Shown: piece after piece, positions 11,408-22,876 of the stretch
Layout of the letters: each line of letters begins with the position of its first letter
How positions within the stretch are numbered: the stretch's first letter is position 1
Position numbers and translations under genes: made by a program
Source of the DNA: Anastrepha obliqua
Taxonomy: Eukaryota > Arthropoda > Insecta > Diptera > Tephritidae
DNA: 64,000 bases
Direction: 5' to 3'
Assembly: GCF_027943255.1 (NCBI RefSeq)
Contig: NC_072895.1
Span: 40,150,001-40,214,000, forward strand
Notes under the pieces: generated by a model
What the model was told of the DNA's origin: nothing
The model's input: the letters and a program-made list of their open reading frames with translations, nothing else
Databases searched by the model: none

Positions 11408-11925
11408 TCATGGAAAGACTTACCTCTGAACAACGTTTGCAAATCGAACAATTGTATTACGAAAATCGACGCTCTGTGAAAAGTGTTCATCGCGTGCTTA
11501 GGCCAACTTATTGTGCTCAGCGACGAGGCCCATTTTTGGCTTAGTAGCTACGTCAATAGGCAAAATGGTCGTATTTGGGCTGAAGAGCAACCCGAAGGCA
11601 TTCAAGAACAATCATTCCATACATTAAGAAAAAAACCGTTTGATGCGGCCTATGAAATCATCGGCCTATATTTCCTTAAATACGAGGCGGGCGTAAAAGT
11701 AACAGTGAATGGCAAACCTTATTGTGCCATAATAAACTACTTTTTGATGCTGGAAAATGAAGCCCGTGATCTCCACAACATTTGGTTCAAACAGGACGGC
11801 GGACGACGTTACTTACCATACAGTCCGTGAAACAATGCATTTATTTATACTGTGTCGTCGTTTCGGTGAGTAATTTATCTCTCGTCCCAGTGGACTGGGC
11901 ACCAAGATCGGAGCCACTAATGATA
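11408..11925 (+). pseudogene. DD41D (rosa-like) transposase relic, internally deleted
   Basis: ATG at 11410 starts MERLTSEQRLQIEQLYYENR (first helix-turn-helix). After about 34 codons the sequence jumps directly to LIVLSDEAHFWLSSYVNR, the first catalytic Asp block, so roughly 110-120 residues of second HTH and linker are gone. The frame then runs through VTVNGKPYCAIINYF and IWFKQDGG (second Asp). A frameshift follows; DDVTYHTVRETMHLF and a remnant of PVNWPPRSC can be read near 11900. The third Asp (TPLDYFLW) is missing. No TIRs recognised. Spacing is inferred from the two better DD41D relics at 25.8 and 27.4 kb. Confidence 0.78.
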
Positions 11926-12184
11926 ATATTACATTTCTGAGTTTTATTGTATTGTTCAGAAAATATAATCATATAACGAATTATATTTTTTCGATCAAAA
12001 ATAAAACTTATTTTGCGAGTGTTATTTTCCCGGTCTGAAATATTAATTATTTTGTGAGTTGTTATTTGCTTGATCAGAAATACTATTTTTTTTTATTATT
12101 TTTGAATATTTCATTAAAATGGTGATTATTTTTTGAGTTAAATTTTTGTGTTCAAAAGATTTTAAATCGTAAAATATTCATAGG

Positions 12185-13085
12185 GTAGGTTAGGTACATA
12201 TATCTGGCTGAACTAAATAGATCGCACATAGACCACGAGGGCCCGTGGTGTTACCAGTGTTATTGGAGTCGTGTTAAACATAGTTCGTGATACATGTCTT
12301 GGCGAATTTTATTAAACCGTTTAAACTTTTGTCAGCAATATGCTTCAGAGATGAAAACTATACCGATTCCAGACAGTGGCAACGAGTTTTGCTTAGAGCA
12401 GGGCAGTGGAAAAGGAGGTATTCTAACGTACCGCTCTTCTTCGCATAAGTTACACGCGTCGTTCTGGACCAATCCCATTGTAACTGCGTGTTATGGACTG
12501 AGACAATGTCCCGTGTTTGTTTTCGTGTTGCAAGTTCGTAGTATTATTTTGACAATCCTGTGGGAGGTCGAGGCTTCCCATATAGACTGTGCCTCCAGAG
12601 TTAGTTCATCGTCTAGTTTCACCTTTAAAACTGAAAGGGAGCGATATAGGTATGTGCGAGGTACTCATTCTAGGCAAGCGAATGTCTGCCTTAGCAAGCT
12701 TGTCAACTCTCTCATTTCCCTCTATTCCCTTGTGCCCTGGTATCCAGTAAATTGTAACATGCCTATTATCGCAGACCTCATCCATTTTAGATCTACAGTG
12801 TTACACGAATACCGGGCTAGTCATTACAGCCATTATTGCTCTAATAGCAGCTTGTCTTTCGATCGATGATGTTTGTGCGAGTGTCGAGTGGAGAAAAGTT
12901 CGTCAAAGCTGATGCAGCTGCTTTGGTTACAGCATAGATCTCAGCTTGAAATATGCTACAGTGATTAGGAAGCCTGAAAGACTTTTGGAGATCAAACTGC
13001 GATTAAAAGACAACCGCTCTTACTCCTTCTGTCATTTGGGATCCATCTGTAAGGAAATTCTATGCGTGGTAATCGGATCCTAAAA
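12185..13085 (-). pseudogene. R1/I-like LINE RNase H and 3' end
   Basis: On the minus strand, from about 13085: FLTDGSQMTEGVRA (RNase H beginning at the TDGS motif), FRLPNHCSIFQAEIYAVTKA (the F-Q-A-E-I motif), a degraded second catalytic block, then TGYQGTREIEGNERVDKLAK (the W-x-P-G-H-x-G-I-x-G-N-E-x-A-D-x-L-A motif). Trp and His positions of the final motif are altered and stops are frequent. The 3' end near 12185-12195 reads TACCTAACCTACCC on the minus strand, a TAACC-type tail typical of R1-like elements. Only the C-terminal half of ORF2 is present. Confidence 0.72.
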
Positions 13086-14060
13086 CCTTCTGTCAGCCAT
13101 TCTGTTCTACTAGAAAACAAGGCCTCTTGCAAAAAGTTTACTTGTGGAATAACGTAGTCTGACCTTCTATTTATGTCCTGTATGTTACTGTGACCAAAAA
13201 GCCTTTATGAGAATTATCCAGTCATCCCCAGTCTAAATGCAGATTTTTTGGCAGTCGAGAAATCTTTCTATTGCAGGTGTTAGAGTTGTGCTCATACATA
13301 CACATATTCCTACAATCCTTTGAACAATATTCGTAAAGAACATAAAAAATACGCATATAAATATATTTGAAACTGTCATACGATATTTGGAAGCTTCTGA
13401 TTTACTTTATTGAAAATTTTAAAATAATGATTATTTTTAGTCCCTGAATCCTTTTAAAGTAGTCTTAGCTTACACTGCACTATTTTGCCCTAATCTTCTT
13501 AGACTCATCAGCTGTTCATTGCGGATGTTCTAAACGCGCATTTATGAGACTGCTTTGTACCGTTTTCAAAGGTGTATCTTCCAGAAGAAGTTTTTCGATT
13601 TTTCCAACAATGGCTGAGGAAGTCGCCTCAGATCGGCGGCTTGAATGGTGGGCATTGATTAACTATCTTGCTTGGCTAATGCCCACATAAACAGATTGTC
13701 ACAGAAAATGTTGAATTTTGACTTTTTCAAGAAAATTCCTTTTTGTCCATTCAAGTTAGTTAAAATTTTGGTGTACTTTTGTTCATCGCATGCAATTTTT
13801 ACCCATTTTTGTTGTCTGTTTCCAAGCATTCAAACCCGCATTCTGAAGAAGAAAAGTATTTTATAAACTCTCTACGATCAGCCATTTTGAAACGCTCATG
13901 TAATGTCTGATGTGTTTTATTAATAGCATTTTTAAAAGAAATATTCCAACCAGAGGATTGTAGAGTCCAATTTACTTACTAATCTGCCAAACGCCCGGTT
14001 TTCTTTTCGGAAGTACAGAGCCTAGTTCTTTTTCATTTAAGTTATTCCCCCTAAACTTAA
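13086..14060. other. No recognisable gene
   Basis: No coding motif, TIR or SINE box recognised. Confidence 0.45.
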
Positions 14061-14063
14061 TGT

Positions 14064-14475
14064 GCCTTAGCTTTCATTACTATATGTGTCTGCAGCGACA
14101 GCCAAGCTGCGCTTATGGCCTTAGAAAGCCCCCCAACCACATCAGGGGTAGTCGAGTCCTGTAAATCCAGGCTGACCTATGTCGGGCCACTTTCTGTGGG
14201 CGAATCACATGGAAAGGTTGGGCATCTCAGACAGTGTACTCTGCCCAGCTTGTGAAGAGGAGGATGAGACGGCGGACCACTTCCTGTACGTCGAATCAGG
14301 TTTGAGGTCTTTGGCACGACCTTCTTGGCTCCTTGGCACCACAAGATCTACTCAGATTTCTTCGGAGGTCGGGTAGATTTAAAGAAAATTAAAAGGGAAT
14401 CCAAGTGCAGTACAATGGACTTAATTTATGTCTGAGTGCTGCACTTGCAAGTTGTCCCGACAAAAAAAAGCTTCA
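14064..14475 (+). pseudogene. R1-like LINE C-terminus (RNase H end plus CCHC motif)
   Basis: A frame near 14093 reads CSDSQAALMALESPPTTSG, the RNase H D-S-Q-A-A motif. After a deletion, 14170 onward reads GHFLWANHMERLGISDSVL, then CPACEEEDETADHFLYVES, the C-terminal cysteine/histidine motif in which the last Cys is replaced by Tyr/Val. A frame change then gives FFGGRVDLKKIKRESKC near 14355. The 3' end is CAAGTTGTCCCGAC plus an A-run at 14463. The minus-strand fragment at 60413-60683 is a second copy of the same family, with CPSCEEEDETVDHFLCVC better preserved. Confidence 0.78.
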
Positions 14476-15546
14476 TTACACTTTTACACTACTTTTTACG
14501 AAAAATAAAACATTGATGAAAAAATAATCTGCTTTATAAACATTTTTTCTGCTTCATCTTATAACTGGCGGACACAATTAAGTTTTAAGTGTATGTCACC
14601 TTCCCGCGCGGATTTCAATGACCGAAACTGTATCCACTGGCGCTGCAGCGAAAGAAGAAAAGGAAGGAAAGAAAGGAAGTGTTCAATCAAGCGCACAAAA
14701 AGATGAATAGAAGAAGAAATTAGTGCGAACTGTCTTGTTGCTGCCCAGCAGCGTTCACAACTTGGGTGCCTGCTTTGCTAGAGTTAGTCGTTCGAAAAGT
14801 TTGTTCTTCCCTCTCGGCGGGTTGATGCCATTCTGTTAATAATTTTATTCGCCTTTCTCAAGACGATATAGAAGATGCATAATTTAAAACAAAGGTATAT
14901 TTATGCAATTCTTTTCACTTGGGTTTTAAACTCATGAAACAAGAATCGATTTACTATTCTATAGTACGGCGCGTTTGTACTAGTACCGCCGGTATCTACT
15001 CGTAAAAAATAACTTTGGATTCATAAACAGCAACATCTTCCTTCTTTGAGAGCATAGAAAAATACCCCGCAATTGTCAGCACGCATTAAATCTCTCATAT
15101 TCTAAAGAGGAATCGACGCAAGACCCGTGGCTCTTTGCTATATTCAGGTTAAAGCGATCTCTCTTCTATCGGCCACGTTTGATGGCTCAATTCTTGCAAT
15201 ACTCAGTGCCGTTATATTCTCCGGTAGTGTTGAGGCATTTCTTGTTATACTCATTGATAATTTTCTGTCGAATACTCTAAAGCCCAATTACTTCCTCAAC
15301 AATGGTGTGGTGGCAAGAGCGGGGTTTGATAATTTTGATCACTTATTTCGGAGCGAGGGCTGTCACAGAGCTAGAGTAAAAATTGAATTAAGGATTATTG
15401 GTTTTTTGCCGCCCATACAGTCCAGATCCATTAATGAATTAGCAGAAATTTTATATTGAAGGGTATTATTCTCATTCCCCGCAGTTTATCTACTTTGGTT
15501 ATATCAGACTTTGTTTTGTTTTTATATTTACTTAGTCAATCGACCA
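14476..15546. other. No recognisable gene
   Basis: The 110-residue frame at 15127-15459 shows no family motif and no codon pattern I can defend as a gene. Confidence 0.4.
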
Positions 15547-15832
15547 GGCGGCCGCCGTAGCCGAATGGGTCGGTGCGTGACTACCATTCGCAATTCACAG
15601 AGAGAACGTCGGTTCGAATCTCGGAAAAACACCAAAATTAAGAAAAACATTTTTCTTATAGCGGTCGCCCCTCGGCAGGCAATGGCAAACTTCCGAGTGT
15701 ATTTCTGCCATGAAAAAGCTCCTCATAAAAATATCTGCCGTTCGGAGTGGGCTTAAAACTGTAGGTCCCTCCATTTGTGGAACATAGGAGGAGGAGCTCG
15801 GCCAAACACCCAAAAAGGGTGTAAGCGCTGGT
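15547..15832 (+). repeat. tRNA-derived SINE, most complete copy
   Basis: Head GGCGGCCGCCGTAGCC, A box TAGCCGAATGG (15558-15568), B box GGTTCGAATCT (15611-15621), tRNA-like spacing. The unrelated body carries GCGGTCGCCCCTCGGCAGGC, CTGCCATGAAAAAGCTCCTC and GTTCGGAGTGGGC, then the 3' segment GGAGGAGGAGCTCGGCCAAA and ending AAAGGGTGTAAGCGC. At least eight further full or partial copies lie in the window. Pol III transcription from the internal boxes and mobilisation by a LINE are inferred from SINE biology. Open frames across it are chance. Confidence 0.88.
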
Positions 15833-16846
15833 TCCATGTGTATAAGGCAATCTGACGACATACTCGTAGATGTGTTCGATGCTGGAATTGATGGAACATG
15901 TGCCCAATGAGCCTACTTTCACATGGGTGGATGAAATGCCCTGACGAGGCTTGGCGAAGCGCAGTATCAGCTTACTGAGTATTACTAAAAAATTGGAGCT
16001 AGTATTCAAAAGTTTTAATGGTACAACAATCGGTATGCGGGAGCTACTGGGAAAAACTTATTCACTGATTATTTTTCTAAAAACAGTAGAATATGAAAAA
16101 AGATTTATGTGAACCATAGAATAATTTTATATTATTTTATGAATTGTACTTATTATAATTTTGTTTCACTACAGCTTCGATGATCTATGTATGTCTTGAA
16201 AGCTATAAGTCTCATCCAAAAAAGAGGTATTTCTTATTCTCTGAGGACCTATGTCAACCCATGTACGAATTTTGGTTATTGAATTTGTAATATAGTCCCA
16301 AGCCCAATGAGGTTTTTTGGTTGGGTCTTTCAATTTTTTCATCTTTCAATCAGAAAATATTTGACTGAAATTGGATTTAAATTTATTCAGTTTCACAAGT
16401 CGTTCTTTAAGATGGGCGAGCTATTTTTCCAGGTGAAGCATACGACAATTAGTATATGATTTAAATCAAAACTCGTTTACATATAATTACACTTTTTAAA
16501 TAAGAAAAGAATACCAAATTTCAATAGCTATCGGAGGAGCATCATTACACAACTTCGTCGTTTTGCGATCTGGTCTGATCTCGAAATCCGTTGCCTAAAA
16601 GTGATGCACGCAAACTTTTCTACCTGGTTGGTTGCAATTAAGTGCCGCAAGTTTTTTTTTACCTTTTGGGACTTGAATAAACTTAACGCCTTCTTTTGCC
16701 CACGTTTTGTAGCACAACGAAAACACTATTACCTGCTAATCTTTTTAGCAAAAGTTTTTATATCTATGCTTTGGAGTACTTTTTCTTTAGAATTTGCCTT
16801 GAAATAAAAGAATAGTTTTTCCATGAAGGCATCACGGATTTATTAA
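15833..16846. other. No recognisable gene
   Basis: AT-rich; no motif, TIR or SINE box recognised. Confidence 0.45.
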
Positions 16847-18245
16847 GGAGGGCAACTCATCCAACACTTTCAAATTTTCCATTGTTTATTTTTTTTGCAT
16901 TAAAAATTCACTTACAATTTAAATAATACCTTTTGAATGTTTTAGGCTTAAGGGGTTATATACAGTTAGAATTTTCAAAAAATCGATTTTGTTTTTATTT
17001 TATTTTCTTAATGTATATATATTTAAGAATGCACAGAGAAAATTTAATATCGTTCCGGTGAATATTTTCGAAGTTACACGCAAATTTAAAAAGCCGTTTC
17101 AAAGAATTTTTACCCTATGTAAAGTGCTTTTCAAACTTTAAACGCGTTTTTCTCATCAAGTCGGTGGACACGATTTCTCAAAAACGGCTAAACCGATCAT
17201 CTTGAAATTTTAACAAATCTTTCTCAGATATATTCTTCAGGTATTAATCGAAGGAATAAGAATTCTGATGATTTTTTCTATTTTTTTAGGCAATTTTTCG
17301 CGAAAATTTTTGTAGAAAATTCGATTTTTTTTCCTATAGCCGCCATTTTATCAAAAATTAAAATTTTGACTATTCCTTCGATTAATACCCAGCTTTATTT
17401 GCCCACAAAAAGAATCTAATTGGTTTTTCGATTTCAGATAATCCAAACTGGAGATATTTTGTCAACCGCCGAACGCTTTTTTTTGGAGGGCACTTGGGGG
17501 AACATCTGCAGGAGCCGTGCACTTCAATATTTTCACTAACTTTACGTGCTATAATTAACTTTAAAGTAGACATTATTTGAATAATTAAAAATTATATTTG
17601 TTTAATAAAATCGCTCTTTGTAAAAACTTCTAAACAAAACGTGATTTTTCAGCCTTACAAGTTTCTATAACCCCTTAATAGAAAGTCTAAAAAGTCCCTA
17701 TAAAGTCAGTGAAGTGAGGAGCGTCGAACGAAAGATGAGTAAGAACGAAAACTTTAATCGCGTTTTTCTCCAAATACGTTTTTTGCGCGCCGTCGAATAT
17801 AACTCAAAAAGTAATGAAGATATTAACTTAAAATTTTAGAGGGATATTCTTTAACATATTGGCCTTTGCATGTACCTCAAATTTTATATTAATTATCAAC
17901 AAAAATATTGTTTTGATCCATTTGTTTAAAAAAAGTGTAATTTTTTTCTTTTTCACTTTAAATTTTAATTTTTTTCTTTAAAAATGGTTAAGTGCAAAGC
18001 GAAATAACTTTTTTAATGAAAAATTTTTGTCTGATTGATTTCAGTTGATTACAACAGGCTGCTCATTCCACGCCGCATATTAAAGGAGCCCCGTTTGAGT
18101 AGCTGTAGCGCCACCATATTGTTTTTATTTATTTCACAAATTTTTTTGTATACTCATTTAAGCTTGAATATTAATATGCCATTTATTTTAAGTTAATAAA
18201 TAATTTCAGTTTTTCGCAAAATATGATTTGGAAGAGCTGCCCTCC
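16847..18245. mobile_element. Outer TTAA-flanked TIR element (contains a nested one)
   Basis: TTAA at 16843-16846 and 18246-18249 flank a TIR: left GGAGGGCAACTCATCC (16847-16862), right inward GGAGGGCAGCTCTTCC (complement of 18230-18245), 14 of 16 bases identical. It is interrupted at 16952-17674 by another TTAA element. Without the insert the outer element is about 676 bp. Its internal block (CTTTAATCGCGTTTTTCTCC, about 17751-17770) parallels CTTTAAACGCGTTTTTCTC in the inner element, so the two are probably relatives. No coding capacity; MITE-like. The tips begin GGAG and not the CCC usual for piggyBac, so the superfamily is open. Confidence 0.82.
16952..17674. mobile_element. Inner TTAA-flanked TIR element
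   Basis: TTAA at 16948-16951 and 17675-17678 flank a 723-bp segment with ends GGGGTTATATACAG and, inward from the right, GGGGTTATAGAAAC (TIR about 10 bp). The left subterminal block AGAATTTTCAAAAAATCGAT is nearly identical to that of the TTAA element at 46964 (AGAATTTTCAAAAACTCGAT), although the outermost tips differ. It carries the CTTTAAACGCGTTTTTCTC block. The minus-strand frame at 17382-17573 has no recognised motif. It inserted into the outer element's TTAA, giving a readable order of events. Confidence 0.82.
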
Positions 18246-18451
18246 TTAAATAGCTCAAAATAGCTAGCACAGGGTGAAAATTAGGCATTTTACATGACTT
18301 TAAAAACTGAAAATGACTGCAATTTTTTTCAGTAATAAGTAAAAGTTTACTGGTAATGCAAATTAAATTTCAGTATCACTAAATTTTACTGAACTATTTG
18401 CAATGCAGTAAGTATATAATGCAGTGTGCCCATCTATGATTCCATTCAGCT

Positions 18452-18640
18452 GTGAGTTACAGGGTGTTAACAATGGAAGCCAACAAAGAGAAAATTCGGT
18501 ACATTTTAAAGTTTTTCTTTAATCAAGCCGAAAATGCAAGCCAGGCCCCAGAAATTGTGAATGGGATTTATGGTGCCGATACTGTAACAGCTATGATAAT
18601 TACGTGCAATTTTGGTTTAGTCGATTCCGTTCAGGCATTT
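18452..18640 (+). pseudogene. Mariner transposase N-terminus (fragment)
   Basis: ATG at 18473 begins MEANKEKIRYILKFFFNQAE, then EIVNGIYGADTVTA and, after a small insertion/frameshift, VQFWFSRFRSGIF. This is the first helix-turn-helix of a mariner transposase. The internally deleted mariner at 41658-42122 carries the same family (KVNKEKF...EIVHGVYGVDTVT). The fragment stops exactly where a LINE reverse transcriptase takes over in frame at about 18640. Confidence 0.75.
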
Positions 18641-19480
18641 TTGGTGTTCGACAAGGTTGCATATTCTCTCCACTGCTCTTTAATATTTACTCCGAAAGAA
18701 TATTTCAGGAAGTATTAGAAAACATTGAGGTTGGTATCAAAGTAAATGGCGTCCTTATAAATAACATCAGGTACGCCAACGATACAACTCTACTATGTGA
18801 CAGCTTGGCTGGCCTTCAAAAACTGGTCGACAAAGTTGCAATGCACAGTCAACTATACGGCCTCAAAATTAACATCAGCAAAACTAAATACATGGTTGTT
18901 AGCAGAAGAAATATATACAACAACACTTAGAAATAGTAAATAAATTTAGATAGGTACCTTGGTTGCCTTCTCAACGAAAACTGGGATGCCTCAACAGAAA
19001 TAAAGTAAAGTCCTAAAATGTCGCAAATTCAAAATGCGCTTTATAAAATGCTATGTGTGGTCAGTTTTGCTATATGGCATGGAAATATGGACCATAAAAC
19101 TCTCCGACATGAATAGGCTGGAATCATTTGAAATGTGGCTTCTCCGGAGATTACTCAAGATACCATGGACCCACCACGTTTCTAATGAAGAAGTGCTGTG
19201 AAGAGTTCACGGCGACAAACAACTAATCAAATGCATCAAGGGTAAGATTGAAGGAAGAAGATGTATCGGGGGGAAGCAGTTTCCTTGGTTGAGGAATATA
19301 AGGCAGTGGACCGGTATACAACGTGTGGGTCCCCTCTTAGAAGCAGCTGGAGACCGCGAATTATTTTAAAATATATTTCAAAATTTAAATTAAAAAAAAA
19401 ATTGCAAAAAAAAAAAAATTTAAAATTGTGTAATCGCTTACATACATTCGATTACGAATAGCAAATAAAGAAGAAGAAGA
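18641..19480 (+). pseudogene. Non-LTR retrotransposon RT, 5'-truncated, fused to mariner
   Basis: Starting at GVRQGCIFSPLLFNIYSE the frame follows the fingers/palm of a LINE RT: GIKVNGVLINNIRYANDTTL, where the catalytic YADD is YAND, then GLKINISKTKYMVVSRR, and a stop at 18928-18930. Other frames continue with YLGCLLNENWDASTEIK, MLYGMEIWT-like remnants near 19070, SFEMWLLRRLLKIPWT and VLRVHGDKQ. The 3' end is A-rich with a GAAGAAGAAGAA tail at about 19470-19481. The apparent ORF 18604-18930 is a chance in-frame junction of mariner and LINE, not one gene. Confidence 0.8.
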
Positions 19481-19561
19481 ACGGTATTTTAATAGTCACA
19501 GGTTATTTCTTTTTTCTCAAACTAATATATAGTAAATTTGTTTAATACCTTTATCCCTGTT

Positions 19562-19615
19562 TAGGTGTTTGGGCCTCTTATTCTCCAGTTTGAGGCGTGC
19601 GTCTTGATGTTGGCC
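19562..19615 (-). repeat. SINE 3' fragment
   Basis: TAGGTGTTTGGG followed by GAGGCGTGCGTCTTGATGTT on the plus strand matches the complement of the SINE 3' end seen in the minus-strand copies near 4300 and 45290. Too short to place further. Confidence 0.5.
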
Positions 19616-21040
19616 CCAACACATCTACCAATCAAATGATTGAGCACACTTCTCCAACGCAGTGAATTACGAATACTACAGAGTTGCAAGCTCTATGTGC
19701 TATTTTATGTATCTACGTACATATGTACATATGTATATCAAAGTACACCAGACTTGATCACAAGCGAAACGAGAAGATAGGTGCTCGTGCGAAATTTAAG
19801 ATGTAGCCAAGTGGAGCCGACAACGCCAAAAAGAGTGGAACTGATATGTCAAAGGAGTGACTGACTTGCGAAAGCAACAACGCTAGTGAGACCGAATACG
19901 CCGATATCGCCAAGTAGACCTCCAAGAAGATGGCATGAGCGCTGGACTTCCGGCTCACGAATAAACAACGTATCATTTTTATTGTTAAGAAGAAGAGAAT
20001 AAGCCACAGACGTGTCCCATGGGTAAAATAACAGAAAAAGTGTACTACAATTTATTAATTTTTTTTCTTTCAATTTACATTTTCAGATTTGGCGGAACGC
20101 TTTGAGTAAAGAGAAAAGAAGCTGAACAATATCCCGTCGTTATATGTTTGAGGAATCATTAGACAAGGTGGCATTCGAACAGTCGTGCTTTTCCCGGCAC
20201 CAACAGGTAGATTAAGAAATGTCATGATGTAGCGACGACACCATGAGGAAAGATTGAACCTATAACTTTAAAAGCGCAATTCACAGAAATTGCGCCCGTC
20301 CATCGTGCAAAACTTATCGGTACAATAAAATCAGGATTGCCATATTAAATGGAGTATATTTTAGAAATTTACATAATTCTTCCGGCAAAAACTAGTTGCC
20401 AAAAATAGGGATTTGGATTATGTCCCAGATTATGACTATTACGTCTAACCTTAAAATCATAGTAAACTTTGCCACATTTTCAAGGCACAGGAAGCAAAGA
20501 AAATACTCAATACCTTAACGGAGTTGGATCGTACATGGAACGGAATCTGATTAATTCAGCATCAGAGAGAAAAAGTGATTATTAAAGTTTTAAAGTTCGC
20601 TTAAAACAATTTTTGTAATCACCTACAGTAACAGCAACAGCAATTTGAAGATATTAAAAGTGCACGACTATCAAAATTTCGAAATAAAATTTAGAAATGT
20701 CGCAGTAACTGTACGGACGAATTTTTATGTCCGCCACTGTAGTTTAAGTCAAGTTTGCAACCATTTGATTTCATTTGAGCCTGCAAATATGCTATGCTGA
20801 TAAAACTTGTTAGCATAAATCTAAATTTTAAAAATAAAAGTTGTATTAGTTTCAATTTTTAAGGCGATGTGATGCACCCTGTAGTTTGTATAGCGTTTTA
20901 AAATTTAAATTTCACTTTGAAATAACAAATAAACTTAAATCGGTTTGATGAGCCGAGAACTTTTAAATAATGAGAAGGCGCAACTGGTACAGTTAATTTT
21001 TTTTAATAGAATTGAATACTTAAAAGTTCGATGCTATACC
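19616..21040. other. No recognisable gene
   Basis: No motif, TIR or SINE box recognised. Short ACATATGTAC-type repeats occur near 19715-19735. Confidence 0.45.
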
Positions 21041-21044
21041 ATAC

Positions 21045-21480
21045 TGAGTAACGAGAAGGCAGAGAGATGAGTTTGCATGAAAGGCTACCTTGGTGCCACT
21101 TTAAAGCCCATGAAAGAGGTTAGGATTCCATTCGTCTTTTATAGAAATAGCTATGATGAAGAAGAGACAGAAACAGCCGGCCATCTATTGTGTGACTTTA
21201 TGAAGGAGAAGATACACATTTTTGGCGATTGAGTGAAGTAAGCGCAGTGGAAGATTTGCAGATGGATCCATGTGGTCTCACAAAGGAGCCGATTGCAGGC
21301 AAATGTCTCAGCAGCCTGTTTTAAAACCATTTACAGAATTCTGCAGAACATTCAGGTAATCAGAAAAAAATGTATTAAATTTTTATCATTACTTCTTGCT
21401 GTAGTCAGAATTGTCAGAGGTATTTGGCTAGGCGGAAATGCAGCTCCCACAAAAAGTAAAAAAAAATATACATATATATT
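21045..21480 (+). pseudogene. LINE C-terminal cysteine-motif fragment
   Basis: Frames read LHERLPWCHFKAHE-like sequence, then SYDEEETETAGHLLCDF (the C-x-x-C...E-E-E-T-x-x-H-L-L-C motif with the first cysteines lost), IHIFGD, DLQMDPCGL and, near the end, IWLGGNAAPTK. The order fits the extreme C-terminus of a jockey/R1-type ORF2. A-rich sequence from 21452 may be the 3' tail. Confidence 0.55.
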
Positions 21481-21839
21481 TTAAGTCACAAAAATATTTT
21501 AAAATATATTAAATGAAATAGTAAAAACCGAATTTTTCTTTATAATTTTACAAGTAAATAAGAACATCGAAATCAACTGTGGATGATTAAAAACCACATG
21601 TGAAATCAGGACTTCCAATTCTCGCAAGAATTCGCACTTGATAGGTATTGCTAAGAATTATTCCTGAGCTTACTTAGATGTGCCTATGTTAAATTCATCT
21701 GTGCATTTAAGGGCTGATTGCCCAAAAGGACGGGAAACGGACGAAAATTGAAGGAATCAGAAATCGCTTACAAAAAATAAAAAAAAAAAATTTTGGTATT
21801 ATTGGAAAAAATATATATTTTTTATCATCATGTTGGGTG

Positions 21840-22600
21840 GGCAACCCTAGTTGCGTCTTCGCCTGCTGCAGCATATGCCTGCAATTGTCTCGGTTTCGTA
21901 CCTGCGTCTTCCATGCCGAAATCCCGAAGAACCTGCGTCTTCATCTACACCGTCAATCCAATTGATTGGCAGGCGAAACCTTCTTCTATGTCTGCGGCGC
22001 TGTCTAAAGAGTATTTGTTGCGGTGGGTAATCGGTATTAGCCCGTAATATGTGATCTGCCCATCTCAGCAAATTGATCATTATTCGCTATTCGCCTTTAT
22101 CACAGATGGCGTCAAAGATTTTTCGCAGAACTCTCCTTTCAAAGATCAGCCTCTTCTGTTTATCAGCATCTCTGAGTGACCACCACTTCACTACCGTATA
22201 AGTATAGCAAGGTTGGAATAATAATTGAGCACTGCAGAGAATTCTTCGTTCTTCTCTCTAGAAGGTGGCCCTTTAGACGATTGCGCAAAGAGAAATATTA
22301 ACGGATCGCCATAAGGATTCTGTGGTCAATATCTTCAGAAATAGTATTGTCATGGTAAATGGATAATCCTACGAATTAAGATCTCCACTACTTCAAAATT
22401 ATTTTCACCGATTTTGGATATTTGACCCACATGGTGTCTGGCATAGTCCGAAAAAATTGAACAAACCACTTGAGCTTTGGCTTAATTTATTTCGAAACCC
22501 AAATGTTTTGCTGCTCTTTTCACACTTTCGAACGCTTCTTTCAAATTAGGCAGCAATGATGCAATAATGTCTAGCCGTTCGCGTAAGCCAGCATCTGAAC
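21840..22600 (-). pseudogene. Non-LTR retrotransposon RT relic
   Basis: Minus strand from about 22590: FKSVQMLAYANG (YADD box degraded to YAN-), PNLKEAFESVKRAAKHLGFE, AKAQVVCSIF, HHVGQISKIGENNFEVVE; then KWWSLRDADKQKRLIFERRV, LRKIFDAICDKGE, and MINLLRWADHILRANTDYPP followed by an Arg-rich run and LPINWIDGVDEDA (the R-W-x-D-x-V motif). Palm to C-terminus are in correct order with stops and a frameshift. Only one strand shows this pattern. Confidence 0.8.
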
Positions 22601-22699
22601 CGATTTAAATAAAATAGTTCCCTTTGTGTTTACGCCTGAGTCCCTAATAACCTTTTTTTATAGTGTGGGTAAAAACTATACCGACGGCTATAAATTAAA

Positions 22700-22876
22700 T
22701 GACGTTCCTCGGCAGGCAGTGGCAAATCGCCGAGTATATTTCTGTTATGAAAAAGCTCCTCATAAAAGCTCATTTGCCGTTCGGAGTCGGCTTAAAATAG
22801 TAAGTCCCTCCCTTGTGGAACAACATCAAGACGCACAGCACAAATAGGAGGAGGAGTTCCGTCAAACACCTGACGC
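22700..22876 (+). repeat. tRNA-derived SINE, body and 3' end
   Basis: CCTCGGCAGGCAGTGGCAAA, GAAAAAGCTCCTCATAAAAG, GCCGTTCGGAGTCGGC, CATCAAGACGCACAGCAC and GGAGGAGGAGTTCCGTCAAA are all SINE segments. The tRNA head is absent. It lies 17 bp left of the maT-like element. Confidence 0.85.

Noticed and set aside
12294..12869. 191-codon plus-strand frame
   Set aside because: It is antisense to an RNase H relic readable on the minus strand.
15511..16009. Open frames of 81-117 codons on both strands over the SINE
   Set aside because: They cover a non-coding SINE; similar frames appear at its other copies.
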